This document shows positions 1-12,086 of a stretch of 64,000 bases of DNA, in pieces (the first letter of the stretch is position 1; the number at the start of each line of letters is the position of its first letter). The notes beneath the pieces were generated by a model. That model was not told the origin of the DNA. It made no database searches and was given only the letters and a program-made list of their open reading frames with translations. The position numbers and the translations under genes are program-made. This stretch comes from Cephalotrichum gorgonifer (Eukaryota; Ascomycota; Sordariomycetes; Microascales; Microascaceae), in assembly GCA_900312665.1 (NCBI GenBank), contig ONZQ02000002.1:3125863-3189862 (forward strand), read 5' to 3'.

Positions 1-1090
1 AGGCTCACCAGCTCGACCGCCCTCTCGGCGGCCTCGTCACCAGGCGGCGAGTCGAGCACCGAGATGATGAGGCGGCGGAAAAGGGCCTCCCGCGTGTGGT
101 CCGCGAAGGTGCGGGAGTAGTGGAGGGCCTGCGAGAGGCTCGTGGCAGCCATCGCCTCGAAGAGGAGGCCGAGCGCCTGCGGAGTCTTCAGGACGGGCTG
201 GACAGTGTGGAAGTAGGCCAGCGCGAGGCTGTAGTCGTCGTTCTCGGCGTGGCGGATGAAGGCGGTGATGATGTCGTCCGCGAAGTCAGGCATAAGGGAG
301 GGGTGGGCTATGAATTCTAGTGCGCGCTGGTTGGTTTTAGTTAGTATTGGGTTCGGTGCCGCTTACTCCTTTTTTCGTGCGATTTTTTCCTCCATTTTAG
401 GGTGGAGTGAGAACTAACCTCGAATTGGTGTCTGTCAAGGAGCCGCAGGCCCTTCATGAAGATCTGGTACTTCTGGGGTACGCCGCTCGAGGAGACAAAG
501 TCCTCAGAGAGGTTTGTCCTGCCGTGTGCCGCGTCAAAGTCGAGGAGGACATAGTAGAATATGGAGAGGCGGTGGTGCGTGGACATGTTGGCCTCGCAGA
601 CGAGTTGGTGGAGGGTGCGTAGGGCATTTTCCGTCTTGGCCGGGTAGATCTTGGCTATGGTAGTGGAACGAAGGTCAGTTCCATGTCTGCGACCGCGAGT
701 ACAAGTAGGATACATATATAGACAGAAAGCAAACGAGACGCAAATCCCGTGGTAGATCAGAAGCAGATTAGACGTTTCCTCACCATGGCCATGAATGGCG
801 TCTGAGTGAGCTGGGTAAACGCAATGGTTTCATCATATCGTAGCGGGAAGCAAAAGACAAAGAGAAGAAGACAAAGGAAAAGAGAGATCCTCCACTTTCG
901 CACCAAAACGGACTTCATTTTCATCAAGAGCAAACTAACCTTTCGTGATGCCCAGCGCTTTCAGGACACGGTCAATGAAGAGGGCACCATCTAGACTCCG
1001 ACGGAAGGTCTCGGTTTCTTGGTAGAAAGTACGGTCTGGGAAGGGTGCGACCTGCCCGAAGACCTGGCCGAAGTCCTTGTAGTCAAACAT
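1..1090 (-). CDS. ELYS-like nuclear pore assembly protein, 3' end cut by the window
   Basis: Three exons join in frame: 1090-940, 654-419 and 326 to beyond position 1. Donors are GTTAGT at both introns. The start at 1090 gives MFDYKDF, and the protein contains stretches typical of the fungal ELYS-like domain: SLDGALFIDRVLKALGI, then LHQLVCEANMSTHHRLSIFYY, a YQIFMKGL block, and HPSLMPDFADDII after the second intron. ELYS/Mel-28 proteins help build nuclear pores on chromatin; the fungal proteins keep mainly this helical domain. The visible part is about 238 residues and still open at position 1, so the C-terminus is missing. It is divergent from SMC4, with 479 bp between the start codons. The family call rests on recognised motif blocks, not on a search. 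Confidence 0.82.
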
Positions 1091-1569
1091 GGTCACGTTT
1101 GGAATGGACTCAGTTGGCTTGGTAAGAGGTAAAAGCAGGATCAAGCTCGGGTCTCGAGTTTTGCTTCGAATTGGAGTTGGATTGGGTTTGGGAGCTTGGA
1201 CCACATGGCACGTGTTTGTCAAAACAGGTGGTCACAGCTGTGGAAGCTGTTGATGCCACCTGGTCCTGCCCCTCTTGTGGCTGGTGTCGCGTCTCCATCC
1301 CGTGTGGCTATTTTTGTTTACACACACCCCGATTAGGAAAGTCCACAAACAACTTCCACGACACCGCCGCCAGCAGCCCGATAGAGACTGCATCTGAATC
1401 TTCTACCCCACGATACATACAACCACCGCCCAATTCCACCCTACATACCCAAGCCTGCGACGAGATATATTCCGCCCCTCGTTGGCAGTGTTTTGCGCTT
1501 TATCCTTGTCACGACACAAATAACTGATATCATTTCTCGCCCCGAGTTGACCTCGGCCACCCTACAAAC
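1091..1569. promoter_or_regulatory. Divergent intergenic region between the ELYS-like gene and SMC4
   Basis: The 479 bp between two divergent start codons must hold both promoters and 5'UTRs. No operator could be assigned from the sequence. The SMC4 side is pyrimidine- and CA-rich (about 1330-1500), as usual for fungal 5' leaders. Confidence 0.5.
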
Positions 1570-4500
1570 ATGTCGTCGCGTCCAACGAGGCGCGCCGCGA
1601 CGAGGCGGACCCTCGTCGAGTCCTCGGACGACGAGATCAACACCACCATGACCAAGCACGAATTCGACGATGAGGAGGAGTTCAACCCCGAGCCCAAGAG
1701 CCCCCGCAGACAAACGCGCTCCTCGCGGAGATCCGTCGCCCCCGCGGCCTCAGCAGCACCACCAGCTCCCCGCGCCACCCGCGGACGTCCAAAGAAGAGC
1801 ATTGCTCCCGCCGAACAGAGCACGATTCTCGACTCAGAAGTGACCGTCATTTCCAATGCCACCGAAGCAGACCCCATCAAGAAGTCGCCGAGGAAGAGGA
1901 AGAGCATCGTGAAGACTGAGCCGATCGAATCGGATGCTCCTTCTATTCCCACACCTGAGCCGTCGCCGGAGCCCTCTGTCCTGCCCCCGGTTGCTCCTGT
2001 CGCCACTCCTCTCGCCGATATCACCGCAGCCATCAATGAACGGCCGCGGACTGCTACGTCGGACGATCTGACGATAAAACCGATTAAGCCCATGGACACG
2101 CCGATGCAGAAGCCGATGGATATCGTCCTGAAGTCGCGCACCACAGTGATTCCCATGATCGAGGAGACGGGACCGAAGCCGCGCATGGTCATCACCTACC
2201 TCATCTTGAACAACTTCAAGAGTTACGCCGGCCGCCAGGAGGTAGGGCCGTTCCACGCGTCCTTCTCGTCCGTCGTCGGGCCGAACGGCTCGGGGAAGTC
2301 CAATGTGATCGACTCTCTCCTCTTCGTCTTTGGTTTCCGCGCCAGCAAGATGCGCCAGGGCAAGATCTCTGCGCTTATTCACAACTCGGCTCAGTATCCC
2401 AACTTGGATCACTGCGAGGTTGCCGTCCACTTCCGAGAGGTCCTGGATCAGGTACGTTCTTTTGCCCTTTTGCCCCATGTCCGAACTACCACATACAGTG
2501 TCAACTTGTCCATGCCTCCATACTAACACGCTACAGCCCGGCGGAGGTACCGAGGTCATACCAAACTCCGATCTCATCGTATCTCGCAAGGCCTTCAGGA
2601 ACAACTCGAGCAAGTACTATATGAACGGCAAGGAGTCCAACTATACAGCCGTTACGACCCTCCTCCGTGAGCGTGGGATCGACCTCGACCACAAGCGATT
2701 CCTCATCCTCCAGGGCGAGGTTGAGTCTATTGCGCAAATGAAGCCAAAGGCCGGCAACGAGCACGAGGACGGCCTGCTCGAGTACCTCGAGGATATCATC
2801 GGCACCTCCAAATACAAGACCCCCATCGAGGAGGCCGCCAACGAGGTTGAGGCCCTGAACGACCTGTGCACGGAGAAGAGCAACCGCGTCCAGATCGTGG
2901 CGAAGGAGAAGGAGAGTCTCGAAGACAAGAAGAACAAGGCCATCGCCTACGTCCGCGACGAGAACGAGCTGGCGCTGAAGAACGCCGCCCTATACCAGAT
3001 CTACATGAGCGAGTTCGAGGACAACATCGCCGTCACGGAGGAGGCCGTGCTGCAGATCCAGTCGCGGCTAGACGAGGAGCTCGAGAAGCACCAGGGCAGC
3101 GAGGAGATCATCAAGAAGCTCGAGAAGGCGTACGCGAAGGGTAGCAAGGAGTTCGACGCGCAGGCCAAGCACACGGAGAAGATCGCCAAGGAGATGGCCA
3201 AGTTCGACCAGGAGCGCGTCAAGTTTGACGAGAAGCGAAAGTTCCTTCTCGACAAGCGCAAGAAGCTGGAGAAGACGATCCTCAACGCCGAGAACTCCAG
3301 CGCCGAGGCCGAGCAGACTGTCGCGGAGTGTGGAGAGGACATCGAGACGAGGGCCGCCGAGATCGCCTCGCTCGAGGAGCAGATCACGGTCGAGGAGGCG
3401 GAGCTGGCGAAGATCCGCGAGAGCCTCAAGGGAAAGACGCAGGCTTTCTCCGACCAGATTGCCGCTAAGCAGAGGGCTCTGGAGCCATGGAATGAGAAGA
3501 TCAACCAGAGGCAGTCGGCCATTGCCGTCGCCGAGAGTGAGCTGAACATTCTCCGGGAGAAGGCTAACGCGGGCACAGTTGCCCTTGCTGAGATGGAGGC
3601 CAAGGTCGCGTCAATTGAGGAGCTTAAGGCCGCCAAGCTCGAGGAGCTCAAGGAATGCCAGGCGGAAAAGGCACGGCTAGAACAGGAGGAGAGCGAGGTC
3701 CAGAAGGAGTACCAGGACCTCCTCTCGCAGGAGCCCAGGATCCGCACCAAGGTGTCCAACGTCCGGCAGAAGGCTGACGAGGCCCGATCTAGCCTGGCTA
3801 AGAGCCAGACTCAGGGGAATGTCCTCCAGGCGCTGATGCGGATGAAGGAGTCCGGTCGGATCGACGGGTTCCACGGGAGGCTGGGGAACCTCGGCACCAT
3901 CGACAAGAAGTACGACGTCGCCATCTCGACGGCCTGCGGCCAGCTCGACAACTTCGTCACCGATACCGTGGAGGCCGGCCAGCAGTGCATCGAGTACCTC
4001 AGGAAGACCAACCTCGGGCGCGGCAACTTCATCTGCCTGGACAAGCTGCGCTCGAGAGACACGTCTCCCATCGAGACGCCCGAGAATGCGCCCCGGCTCT
4101 TCGACCTCGTCAAGCCAAAGGACGACAGGTTCCGGCCGGCCTTCTATAATGCCCTGCAGGACACCCTCGTCGCCGACGACCTCGCCCAGGCCAACAGGAT
4201 CGCCTACGGCGCGAGGCGGTGGCGCGTGGTGACACTCGACGGCGAGCTCATCGACAAGTCCGGCACCATGTCCGGTGGCGGTTCCACCGTGAAGAGGGGC
4301 CTCATGTCGTCCAAGCTCGTCCAGGACACGTCCAAGGAGCAGGTGGCCAAGCTCGAGTCGGACCGGGACGCCATCGAGGCCAAGTTCCAGGAGTTCCAGG
4401 ACTACATGAAGGAGCTCGAGGGCCGGCTGCGGACGTTCCGCGACGAGATCCCGAAGCTCGACACCAGGATGCAGAAGATCAACCTCGAGGTCGAGAGCGC

Positions 4501-6326
4501 GACGCGGAACCTCGCCGACTCGCACCGGCGCATCAAGGAGCTCAGCAAGGAGCACCAGCCATCGCAGGCCGACGACAAGCGCGCCGCGGACCTCGAGAAG
4601 GAGATTGCGAAGCTGGAGGCGTCGGTCGCGAAGCTCCACGAGGAGACGGCGAGCGCGGAGGAGGAGATCAAGGAGCTCCAGGACAAGATCATGCAGGTGG
4701 GCGGCGAGAAGCTCCGGGCGCAGAGGGCGAAGGTGGACGGGCTGAAGGAGGAGATCGCGGCGCACGGGGAGGAGACGACGGCGGCGGAGGTGCGCAAGGC
4801 CAAGGCGGAGAAGCTGCGCGCGAAGCTCGAGAGGGACCACGCCAAGGCGAGCAGGGAGCTCGAGGCGGCGGCGGCGGACCTCGAGGCGCTGGAGGGCGAG
4901 GTGGAGAACCAGGGGCAGATCTCGGAGGACCTGAGAGTCCAGGTCGAGGAGGCGGAGGAGCAGCTGAGCGTCAAGAAGAAGGAGCTCTCCGGGCTGAAGA
5001 AGGAGCTCGACCAGATGACGGGGGAGCTGAACGCCACGAGGGCGGTGGAGATTGAGATGCGGAACACGCTCGAGGAGAGCCAGAAGGTGCTGGCGGAGAA
5101 CACGAGGTACCTCCGGCACTGGACGGATAAGTTGTCCAAGCTGAAGCTGCAGGACATCGAGGAGCTCACGGGCGAGGCTGCGCCGCCGCCGAGGCCGCAG
5201 ACGCCGCAGACGCCGTCTACTCCCAAGAATGCCTCGGCCGAGGAAGGGGACGATGACAGCGAGGGCGGCGAGGCGTCGGAGACTTCTTCCCAGGAAGAGG
5301 GAGAGGAGGAGGAGCAGACGGCGGTCCGAGACGTGCAACCGGCGCCAACGTACGATCGCCTCGAGATACCCCGGTACACCAAGGACGAGCTGGCGGACAT
5401 GTCCAAGGACAAGCTCAAGGGCGAGATCGCAGCGCTGGAGGAGAAGACGCAGAACGCGGCGGACCTCTCCGTGCTGGCCGAGTACAGGCGGCGCGTAGAG
5501 GAGCACGCGTCGCGGTCGTCGGCGCTGGCGGCGGAGGTGTCGAACCGGGACTCGGCCAAGAGACGGTGCGACGAGCTGCGGAAGCTGCGGCTCGAGGGCT
5601 TCATGGAAGGGTTCTCGGCCATCTCGCTGCGGCTGAAGGAGATGTACCAGATGATCACGATGGGGGGCAACGCGGAGCTGGAGCTGGTGGACAGCCTCGA
5701 CCCGTTCAGCGAGGGGATCCTGTTTAGTGTCATGCCGCCCAAGAAGAGCTGGAAGAATATCGGGAACCTGTCCGGTGGGGAGAAGACGCTTAGCAGTCTT
5801 GCGCTGGTGTTTGCGCTGCATCATTATCGGCCTACGCCGCTTTACGTGATGGATGAGATTGATGCGGCGTTGGATTTCAGGAATGTGAGTGGGCCCCTGT
5901 CTCCTTTTTTTTCTAGTCCTCTCCCCTTTTGCTTTCTATTTCTTCCTCTCTTCCCTCCTCTCCGCTTCCTCTTCTATTTCTCCTTCTCTCTATTCCTGGC
6001 TTCGCCTGCTAACCACGAGATGTCCATAGGTCTCCATCGTGGCCAACTACATCAAGGAGCGCACCAAGAACGCACAATTCATCGTCATCTCGCTCCGGAA
6101 CAACATGTTTGAGCTGGCCGCAAGGCTGGTGGGCGTGTACAAGGTCAACCACATGACCAAGAGCGTCACGATCGAGAACAGGGACTACATCCGCGGGAGG
6201 GCGCCCCCGGCGGCGCAGGCGCACCACCAGCAGGGAGGACCGGGGGGACACGGGAGGGGGCCGGGGTCCGGGCAGGGGCATGGGAGGGATTATACCACTA
6301 TGCTCGTTGGGCCTAGGCCGTTCTAA
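1570..6326 (+). CDS. SMC4: Condensin subunit SMC4 (structural maintenance of chromosomes)
   Basis: Exons 1570-2451, 2537-5884 and 6030-6326 give about 1508 residues, a normal length for a filamentous-fungal SMC4. SMC4 pairs with SMC2 in condensin and uses ATP to compact chromosomes in mitosis. A poorly conserved, Pro/Ser-rich N-terminal extension of about 210 residues precedes the ATPase head, with Walker A GPNGSGKS at about 237-244. Long coiled coils follow, interrupted by a hinge at about 725-880 (ends with GTMSGGGS). The C-terminal head has the signature LSGGEK at about 1372 and Walker B with VMDEIDAALD just before the last intron. An acidic, disordered insertion (about residues 1172-1235; many E, D, S and TP repeats) sits in the second coiled coil. 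The typical SMC4 block ILQGEVESIAQMKPK separates it from SMC2 and SMC1/3. Confidence 0.96.
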
Positions 6327-7149
6327 TTGGGGGTGGGAGAGGGGCAGTGGGTCTTTTTTAGAGGGAGGTGTTGGCTTTGGGCTTGGACGGGGGTTTTGCT
6401 CTGTTTGAACGTGTATTGTCGTAGTTATGATCGTAATGAGTGATTTGTATTGGGCACGAACTCCTAGATGGGTGCATTGGGTGCATCTAGCGCTATTTGT
6501 GTGTCCAGGCAGGAGGCAGATCAATATGGGAATGGCCCCAAGGACAGATAAGGGCCTGCGAGCGACGGACGTCGAAGGAGGGAGATACCGAAATGGAATT
6601 CTCAAGTCGATGAGAGCCGAGAGTTTTACACGAAACCAGGGGAGAAAGGGGGAAAAAAAGGTTCGAGCAGCTTAAGGAGGCATCACAACCCAACCTCGTT
6701 TCTCAAAAGAAAAATGCTACCTGGATCCTGTTTGGTAACCCGGGGCTAGAGGTATCACGAACCTTCAAGAAGCCTTCCTGCCACCGACCACCCGCTGCCC
6801 GACCTGCGCAATAATCCCCTAAAACTACATTCAGAGCCAGTGGAAACAGACAGACGCGTTAACTGCCTGTCCCCGAAACGCCATGCTATGCATATCTTTC
6901 CTTCATTACCTCCCATTTCGAGGCTCTCCCTCTTTCTATCCGTCCTAGCAACCTGTCTAAGCCCCCCAGTTCGCTCTCTCACTGACACGCCCTTTACCCA
7001 CCATCTTCTATGCCACCCTCCACCTTTACTTTCCCCCTCTCCCCGTAAAAGGCCCTTGACCCGATGACCAGCGCCACGGCGCCGAACGCCCATCCCGCGA
7101 CGACCCGCGCGCACCACCCCCACGCCCTCCGCCTGCGCCGCCTAACCCA
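6327..7149. other. Convergent intergenic region, SMC4 and AMSH-like 3' ends
   Basis: This 823-bp stretch lies between two stop codons and would hold both 3'UTRs. Short open frames exist on both strands, but none has splice context or a recognisable protein. I see no gene in it. Confidence 0.5.
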
Positions 7150-9049
7150 CTATGGTCGCAGGTCGTGGATCTTGAAGCCCAGCCTCGGCACCTCGTGTAC
7201 GTGGCCCGCGGGCCGCATGGCGCCCGTGTAGATGTTGTCGACGGGGTGGTGGTGGAAGGTATCCGTCTGGTTGCAGTTGAGGATGTAGGGCAGCCCCGGC
7301 GGGTTGGTGAGTCGGAAGATGCCGTACCTGTCACGGTAGTCCTGTTAGCACGAATACCTTACTCAAAGCAAGATAGCGGGGGGAGCGGGGGGGCAAGGGG
7401 AGAAAGGGGTGCAAGCAGAGCAAAGGGGGGAACCTACGACGGCTCAAACTTCGGCGCGCAGACGATAGCGACACTCTCAGGCATCATAACCTGATACCCC
7501 GCCTGCGTGTGCAGGTCCCTCGAGCTCATGAAGCAGCTCTGCGTGGGGTGCGTGTGTATCCACCCTATCATCAGCAGGTCCTCTGCGATGCAGTAGTCCA
7601 GCAGCCCCGACTCGTTGACCGTCTCGCACGTGTCCGGCGTGCAGCGCTGCTCGGGGATGATGAGGGTGGTGATAAAGAGCGCGTTGTTAACGGGCGTGCC
7701 GCAGAGGATCCCGCACATCTCCAGCCCCTTGTCCGTGTTGGGCGCTGCAACCTCGAGGAACGACGAGCGGAGCTGCGACGGCAGGAAGACGTAGCGGATG
7801 GGGTCGCCGTTCTCGAGGTGGGCGGCGGCGCGGAAGGCGACGCGCTGGGTGGTAGAGTCGCCGTCCGGGGCGGCCTCGGGGAGGAGCTTCTTCTCGGGGA
7901 GGGAGGGGACTTCGCCAAGTATAGGGTCTTTGCGGGGTCTCGGTGGGAGGCTGTAGGTGTCGGTGTCCGGTGCCTGCCAGCTCTGCGTCGATACGGGTGT
8001 CTTGTCGGGGCGGTCCGGTGGCAGTGGTCGGTCGTAGCTGAAAGCTGATTCCAGGTCGTGCCGGGTGTGTGAATACGATGGTTGTGGAGATGGGTAGCCG
8101 TCCGGGCTGACGGCGGACAGCTCCTTGGGCGGCCTCTGTGGCCGAAGGGCCGCGGGGGTGTGGGATGTAGGTCTCTCGGGAACGTAGTCGACGGGCTTCG
8201 AGCGCGAAGTTGGAGGATAGTAGTGGTTGATATGGCTGCTCGGTCTCGGGGCTGTCTCACCGGCGTGCGAGCTAGATGGGGGAGGCTGCCGGTGCACGGA
8301 GTCGAGGGTTCGTCGTGTAGCCTCAAGCTGGGCCCGCAGATCGTCTGGCGTCACCGTCTCGCCTGGAGCATCTCGCTGCGGGACATTCCACACCCTGCCT
8401 TCCCTGTCGCCTGGGCGGGTCTGACGTCTTATAGTGTCCCTTTTGCGCAGCTCCTCCTGAGCCAAGTCCACGGCGAGGTCCACGTTATCCGCGACGTCTA
8501 GCATCTTGGGCGGTCTCCGTCTCGATAGGCGGTTCTCGGAGGGTTTGGAGGTGCGATTAGACGAGGCCGAGGTCATGCGCACATATTCGTCATGCTGTTC
8601 TTGAATGATGGGCTTAATGGTCTCGAGCTGTTTGACCACGTCGCCGATGCCTTCGAGTAGGGGTTTGTAGAGCTTGCGGCTTTCGCGGTCCTTGTACTCC
8701 GGGTGGGTGCGGAGGTAGTTCATGACGATGGTGGACTCTCGGTAGAGCATGAGGTAGGCGCGCGGGAAGTCGCCCTCGCGCATGGCGAAGGAGGCCTGAG
8801 AGGAGGGCAGAGGTCAGCATGATAGGTCCCTCGGTGAGGTGGGCGGAACGGGGTTGGCCTCGGGAGGGTGTGGGCGTGGGTGTAGGCGTGGGCGCAGGCG
8901 TAGGAGCTCACCTCTTGACGGAGCGTCTTGCATGACTGAATCCAATACTTGAATGGAATATTAATGTTGAAGCGGAAATCCTCAGCCCTGCTGGTAATTT
9001 CCTTGATGCTCGGCGGGGCATCGGCGGGGGTTCCAGCGAACGAATCCAT
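7150..9049 (-). CDS. sst2: AMSH-like JAMM deubiquitinase (STAM-binding protein / Sst2 type)
   Basis: Exons 9049-8912, 8795-7438 and 7327-7150 give about 557 residues; the second intron uses GTAGGT and splits a Ser codon. AMSH enzymes are zinc metalloproteases that cut K63-linked ubiquitin chains from cargo at endosomes, working with ESCRT. Residues 1 to about 120 form the helical MIT-like/USP8-dimerisation region. A long Pro/Ser-rich linker follows. The C-terminal JAMM domain shows EMCGILCG, then GWIHTHP with the zinc-binding histidines and the downstream SSRD aspartate, in the H-x-H-P...D arrangement. The C-terminal GHVHEVPRLGFKIHDLRP is typical of the family. In-frame GTG codons upstream of 9049 exist, but the first ATG fits the family's N-terminus. 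It is divergent from VPS4, which acts in the same pathway. Confidence 0.93.
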
Positions 9050-10589
9050 GGTCACTGGCCTGGAAATGGGCACCGAGGATTGTCGCCGGCAGGGATTGGG
9101 GTCTGGTCCGGTCTGGCGATTGCGAGAGGGAGTGGTGTTAAGGCTGTTTGTTCTTCGGAGCTGAGGAGCTGGTGGTGGTGGTGGTGCCGAGACTAGCTAC
9201 GAGGAGAGCGCGCGCTGGTGTTGGAGGTGCTAAAGATCTTGGAGGGGCAAGGGTCAGGGAGGAGGGGTTCCTGCGTCATCGTGCTGGCACGGAGAACCCG
9301 GGGAAAATCACATGCGAGGCCGGAGGCGACGCAGCCGGTGGCCGTGGGGCAAGGGGAGGAATATTGGATAACTAAATGCTATTGTCGCGGCTGCCTGCTT
9401 CTATTCCGCGAGATGAAGGGAACGCCTGGATATTTCGACGAAGAAGCTTGTGAAAGAGAGCTTGTTCGTCCGGGGAGAGTTTGGGCGATATGGGCCTTGT
9501 CTTAGTGCCAGCTCTTGTACTTCCATTAGGCACCCGAATTGACAAGGTACCGGTACCGGGTACACCTGGACAGCAGGGTCCTCATGGCAGAACCGGGCGT
9601 TCCTGGCGACATGCTTACGTATGTAGAGCGAGTCGACGGTCCCTCGTAGCTTCCCTATCCTACAAACTCCAAACGTGCCTGCCTTCTAGAGTCGTCGCAT
9701 GTTATGAAATGAGGCTCGCTCAAGGGTAAGACCTACCCAAAACGAGTACTCGACTTTCTCCTACCTACAGCCAGGCAGACGCCAATGGTCTTGGCAGAGT
9801 CGTCCTCGTCAGTGCTCACGCCACCTGCGCGTGGACTGGTCTTAATACTAGGAAGCAATCGGAATAGTTTAGAGATCAAATACAGCGGGATGCCCGAAGC
9901 CGTTCCTGGTTTGCATGTTCTCGTCGACCTTTACGTAGCAATCTTCTTCCAGTAGGCACTGGACTAATGCTTGTTCGAGAGCAATATCTGACTTTTGGTC
10001 CAATGAAGGGCTCCCCGAGATACGAATGCTTTTGTACCAAGACGCCACAGTGCGTATTGGACTAGTACTTTCGCCCCAGATACGCCACCCGATCTCACCA
10101 CACCATGACCTTGACTTGTTCGTCTCCACAGAGACCGTGCAGTTGCCCCCCTCCATTTGTCCCCCACCTCAGGCCAATCAACGAAACAAAACGGAATCGC
10201 TAAGCCCGCTGTGAAGACCGAACCTCCCTCCCACACGAGCACGAGACAGCACGAGGGGCATGCCCATTTTCCCCAGTCTCCCCATCCCACCCCTCGAGCG
10301 CGAAGAAAGAACAAACGGCACAAGACGTCCTTGCGAAGCCAGCAATAGAACAAGCATTTTGACATTCGAGTGTGCTTATGACGCAGTCCCATAATCCTCT
10401 CCCTACTACCCCTCTAAACCAGCCCTACATTCCGACCACCTCGAACGACTACGAACGAACGACCCCGCCGAAACGAACCCCGAAATCCAAACCTTCCAAC
10501 CAGCGGAGAGAAGATAACCAACCCGTCCCACTACAACCTCCAAACCCGCCCCAACGAAGGAGCGCGCGACAAAACCCAACGCCCGCGCA
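9050..10589. promoter_or_regulatory. Divergent intergenic region between AMSH-like and VPS4 genes
   Basis: The 1540 bp between the start codons carry the promoters of two endosomal ESCRT-pathway genes. The last 400 bp before VPS4 are CA/CCC-rich and purine-poor, like a fungal 5'UTR. Small ORFs here lack coding character. No defined binding site could be assigned. Confidence 0.45.
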
Positions 10590-12086
10590 ATGTCCGGCAT
10601 AACAGACTTCCTCGGCAAGGCCATCGCCACGGTCAAGAAGGCCATTGACGCCGACAACGACCAGGAGTATGCCAAGGCCTTCCAGCTCTACACCTCGTCC
10701 ATCGAGCTCTTCCTCCTCGCCGCCAAGTGGGAGAAGAACCCCAAGTCGAAGGACATGATACGGGGCAAGGCGACCGAGTACATGGACCGCGCCGAGAAGC
10801 TCAAGGTCTTCCTCGCCGAGTCGGAGGCCAAGCCCAACGGTGCGGGCAAGGGCGGCGGCGGCAGCCCCGGCGGGGGAGGCGGCGCCTCGGCGAAGAAGGA
10901 GAAGGCCGGCTCCGGCCTGGACGAGGACGCCGAGAAGCTGAGGAACGCGCTGCAGAGCATCGTCGTCATGGAGAAGCCCAACGTCGCCTGGGGGGACGTC
11001 GCCGGGCTCGAGGACGCCAAGGAGGCGCTGCAGGAGGCCGTGGTCCTGCCGATCCAGTACCCCTCCATCTTCACGGGGAACAGGCAGCCATGGAAGGGGA
11101 TCCTTATGTACGGGCCGCCTGGGACGGGAAAGAGCTACCTCGCGAAGGCGGTGGCGACGGAGACGGGGGGATCCTTTTTCAACGTGAAGAGTTCCGATCT
11201 CGTGTCGAAGTGGATGGGAGAGTCTGAAAGGTATGCTTTTCTTCCTTTTTTTTTCCGTTTTCTTTTCTTCGTCCCCTCCCCTCCTTAATCCCTTTACTCC
11301 TGTGCTTCCCACTAAGCGTACCATACTAACATCCGCTCCACCCCAGGCTCATCAAGCAGCTCTTCGCCATGGCGCGGGAATCCAAGCCGACGGTAATCTT
11401 CATCGACGAGATCGACGCCCTCTGCTCCGCCCGAGGCGAGGGCGGCGAATCCGAGGCCTCGCGGCGCATCAAGACCGAGTTCCTCGTGCAGATGGACGGC
11501 GTGGACAATAATAACGAGGGAATCCTCGTCCTGGGCGCCACGAACCTCCCCTGGGGCCTCGACATCGCCATGATGCGGCGGTTCCAGCGCGTCGTCCACA
11601 TCGGCCTGCCGAACCCCGCCGGCAGGGCGAAGCTATTCAAGATGGCCATGGGGGATACGCCCTCGACGCTCACCATGCACGACTTCGCCGAGCTCGCGAG
11701 GATCTCCGATGGGTACTCTGGGAGCGACATCGCGAACGTCGTAAAGGAGAGTTTGATGTATCCCGTGAGGAAGATTACACGGGCGACACATTTCAAGAGG
11801 GTGAGTTTACTTGACAGAACGAGGGTGGGGAGAGGGAATGACGAGTTGCTAACGCGGGAACCACAAACAGGTCGACGTCGACGGCCAGAAGAAGTACGCC
11901 CCATGCTCGCCCGGGGACCCCGAGGCGGTGGAGATGAGCCTGTCCAGCATCAAGGACACCGAGCTCGCCGTCCCACTCGTCGAGTTCAGGGACGTCGTGA
12001 AGGCGCTGAAGGACTCGGCGCCCACGTCGAACGCGAAGTCGCTAGAGAAATACGTAGAGTGGGCCAACGCGAGGGAACGTGCGTGA
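10590..12086 (+). CDS. VPS4: Vacuolar protein sorting ATPase Vps4 (ESCRT-III disassembly)
   Basis: Exons 10590-11230, 11347-11800 and 11871-12086 give about 436 residues, the usual Vps4 length. Vps4 is a hexameric AAA ATPase that pulls ESCRT-III subunits out of their polymer on endosomes. The N-terminal MIT domain (about 1-75) starts MSGITDFLGKAIATVKKAI. A Gly/Lys-rich linker leads to the AAA domain with Walker A GPPGTGKS at 175-182, Walker B TVIFIDEID just after intron 1, and an MMRRFQRVVHI segment with the arginine-finger region. The beta domain and C-terminal helix follow. The very end (EWANARERA) lacks the Phe-Gly...Glu-Gly ending usual in fungal Vps4; no downstream exon that would restore it was seen. 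Sure of identity, less of the last few residues. Confidence 0.96.

Noticed and set aside
4219..5055. Long plus-strand and minus-strand frames inside SMC4 (also 3677-5824 minus, 4402-5742 minus)
   Set aside because: They are shadows of the GC-rich SMC4 coding sequence, with Arg/Gly/Glu or Ser-rich composition and no domain.
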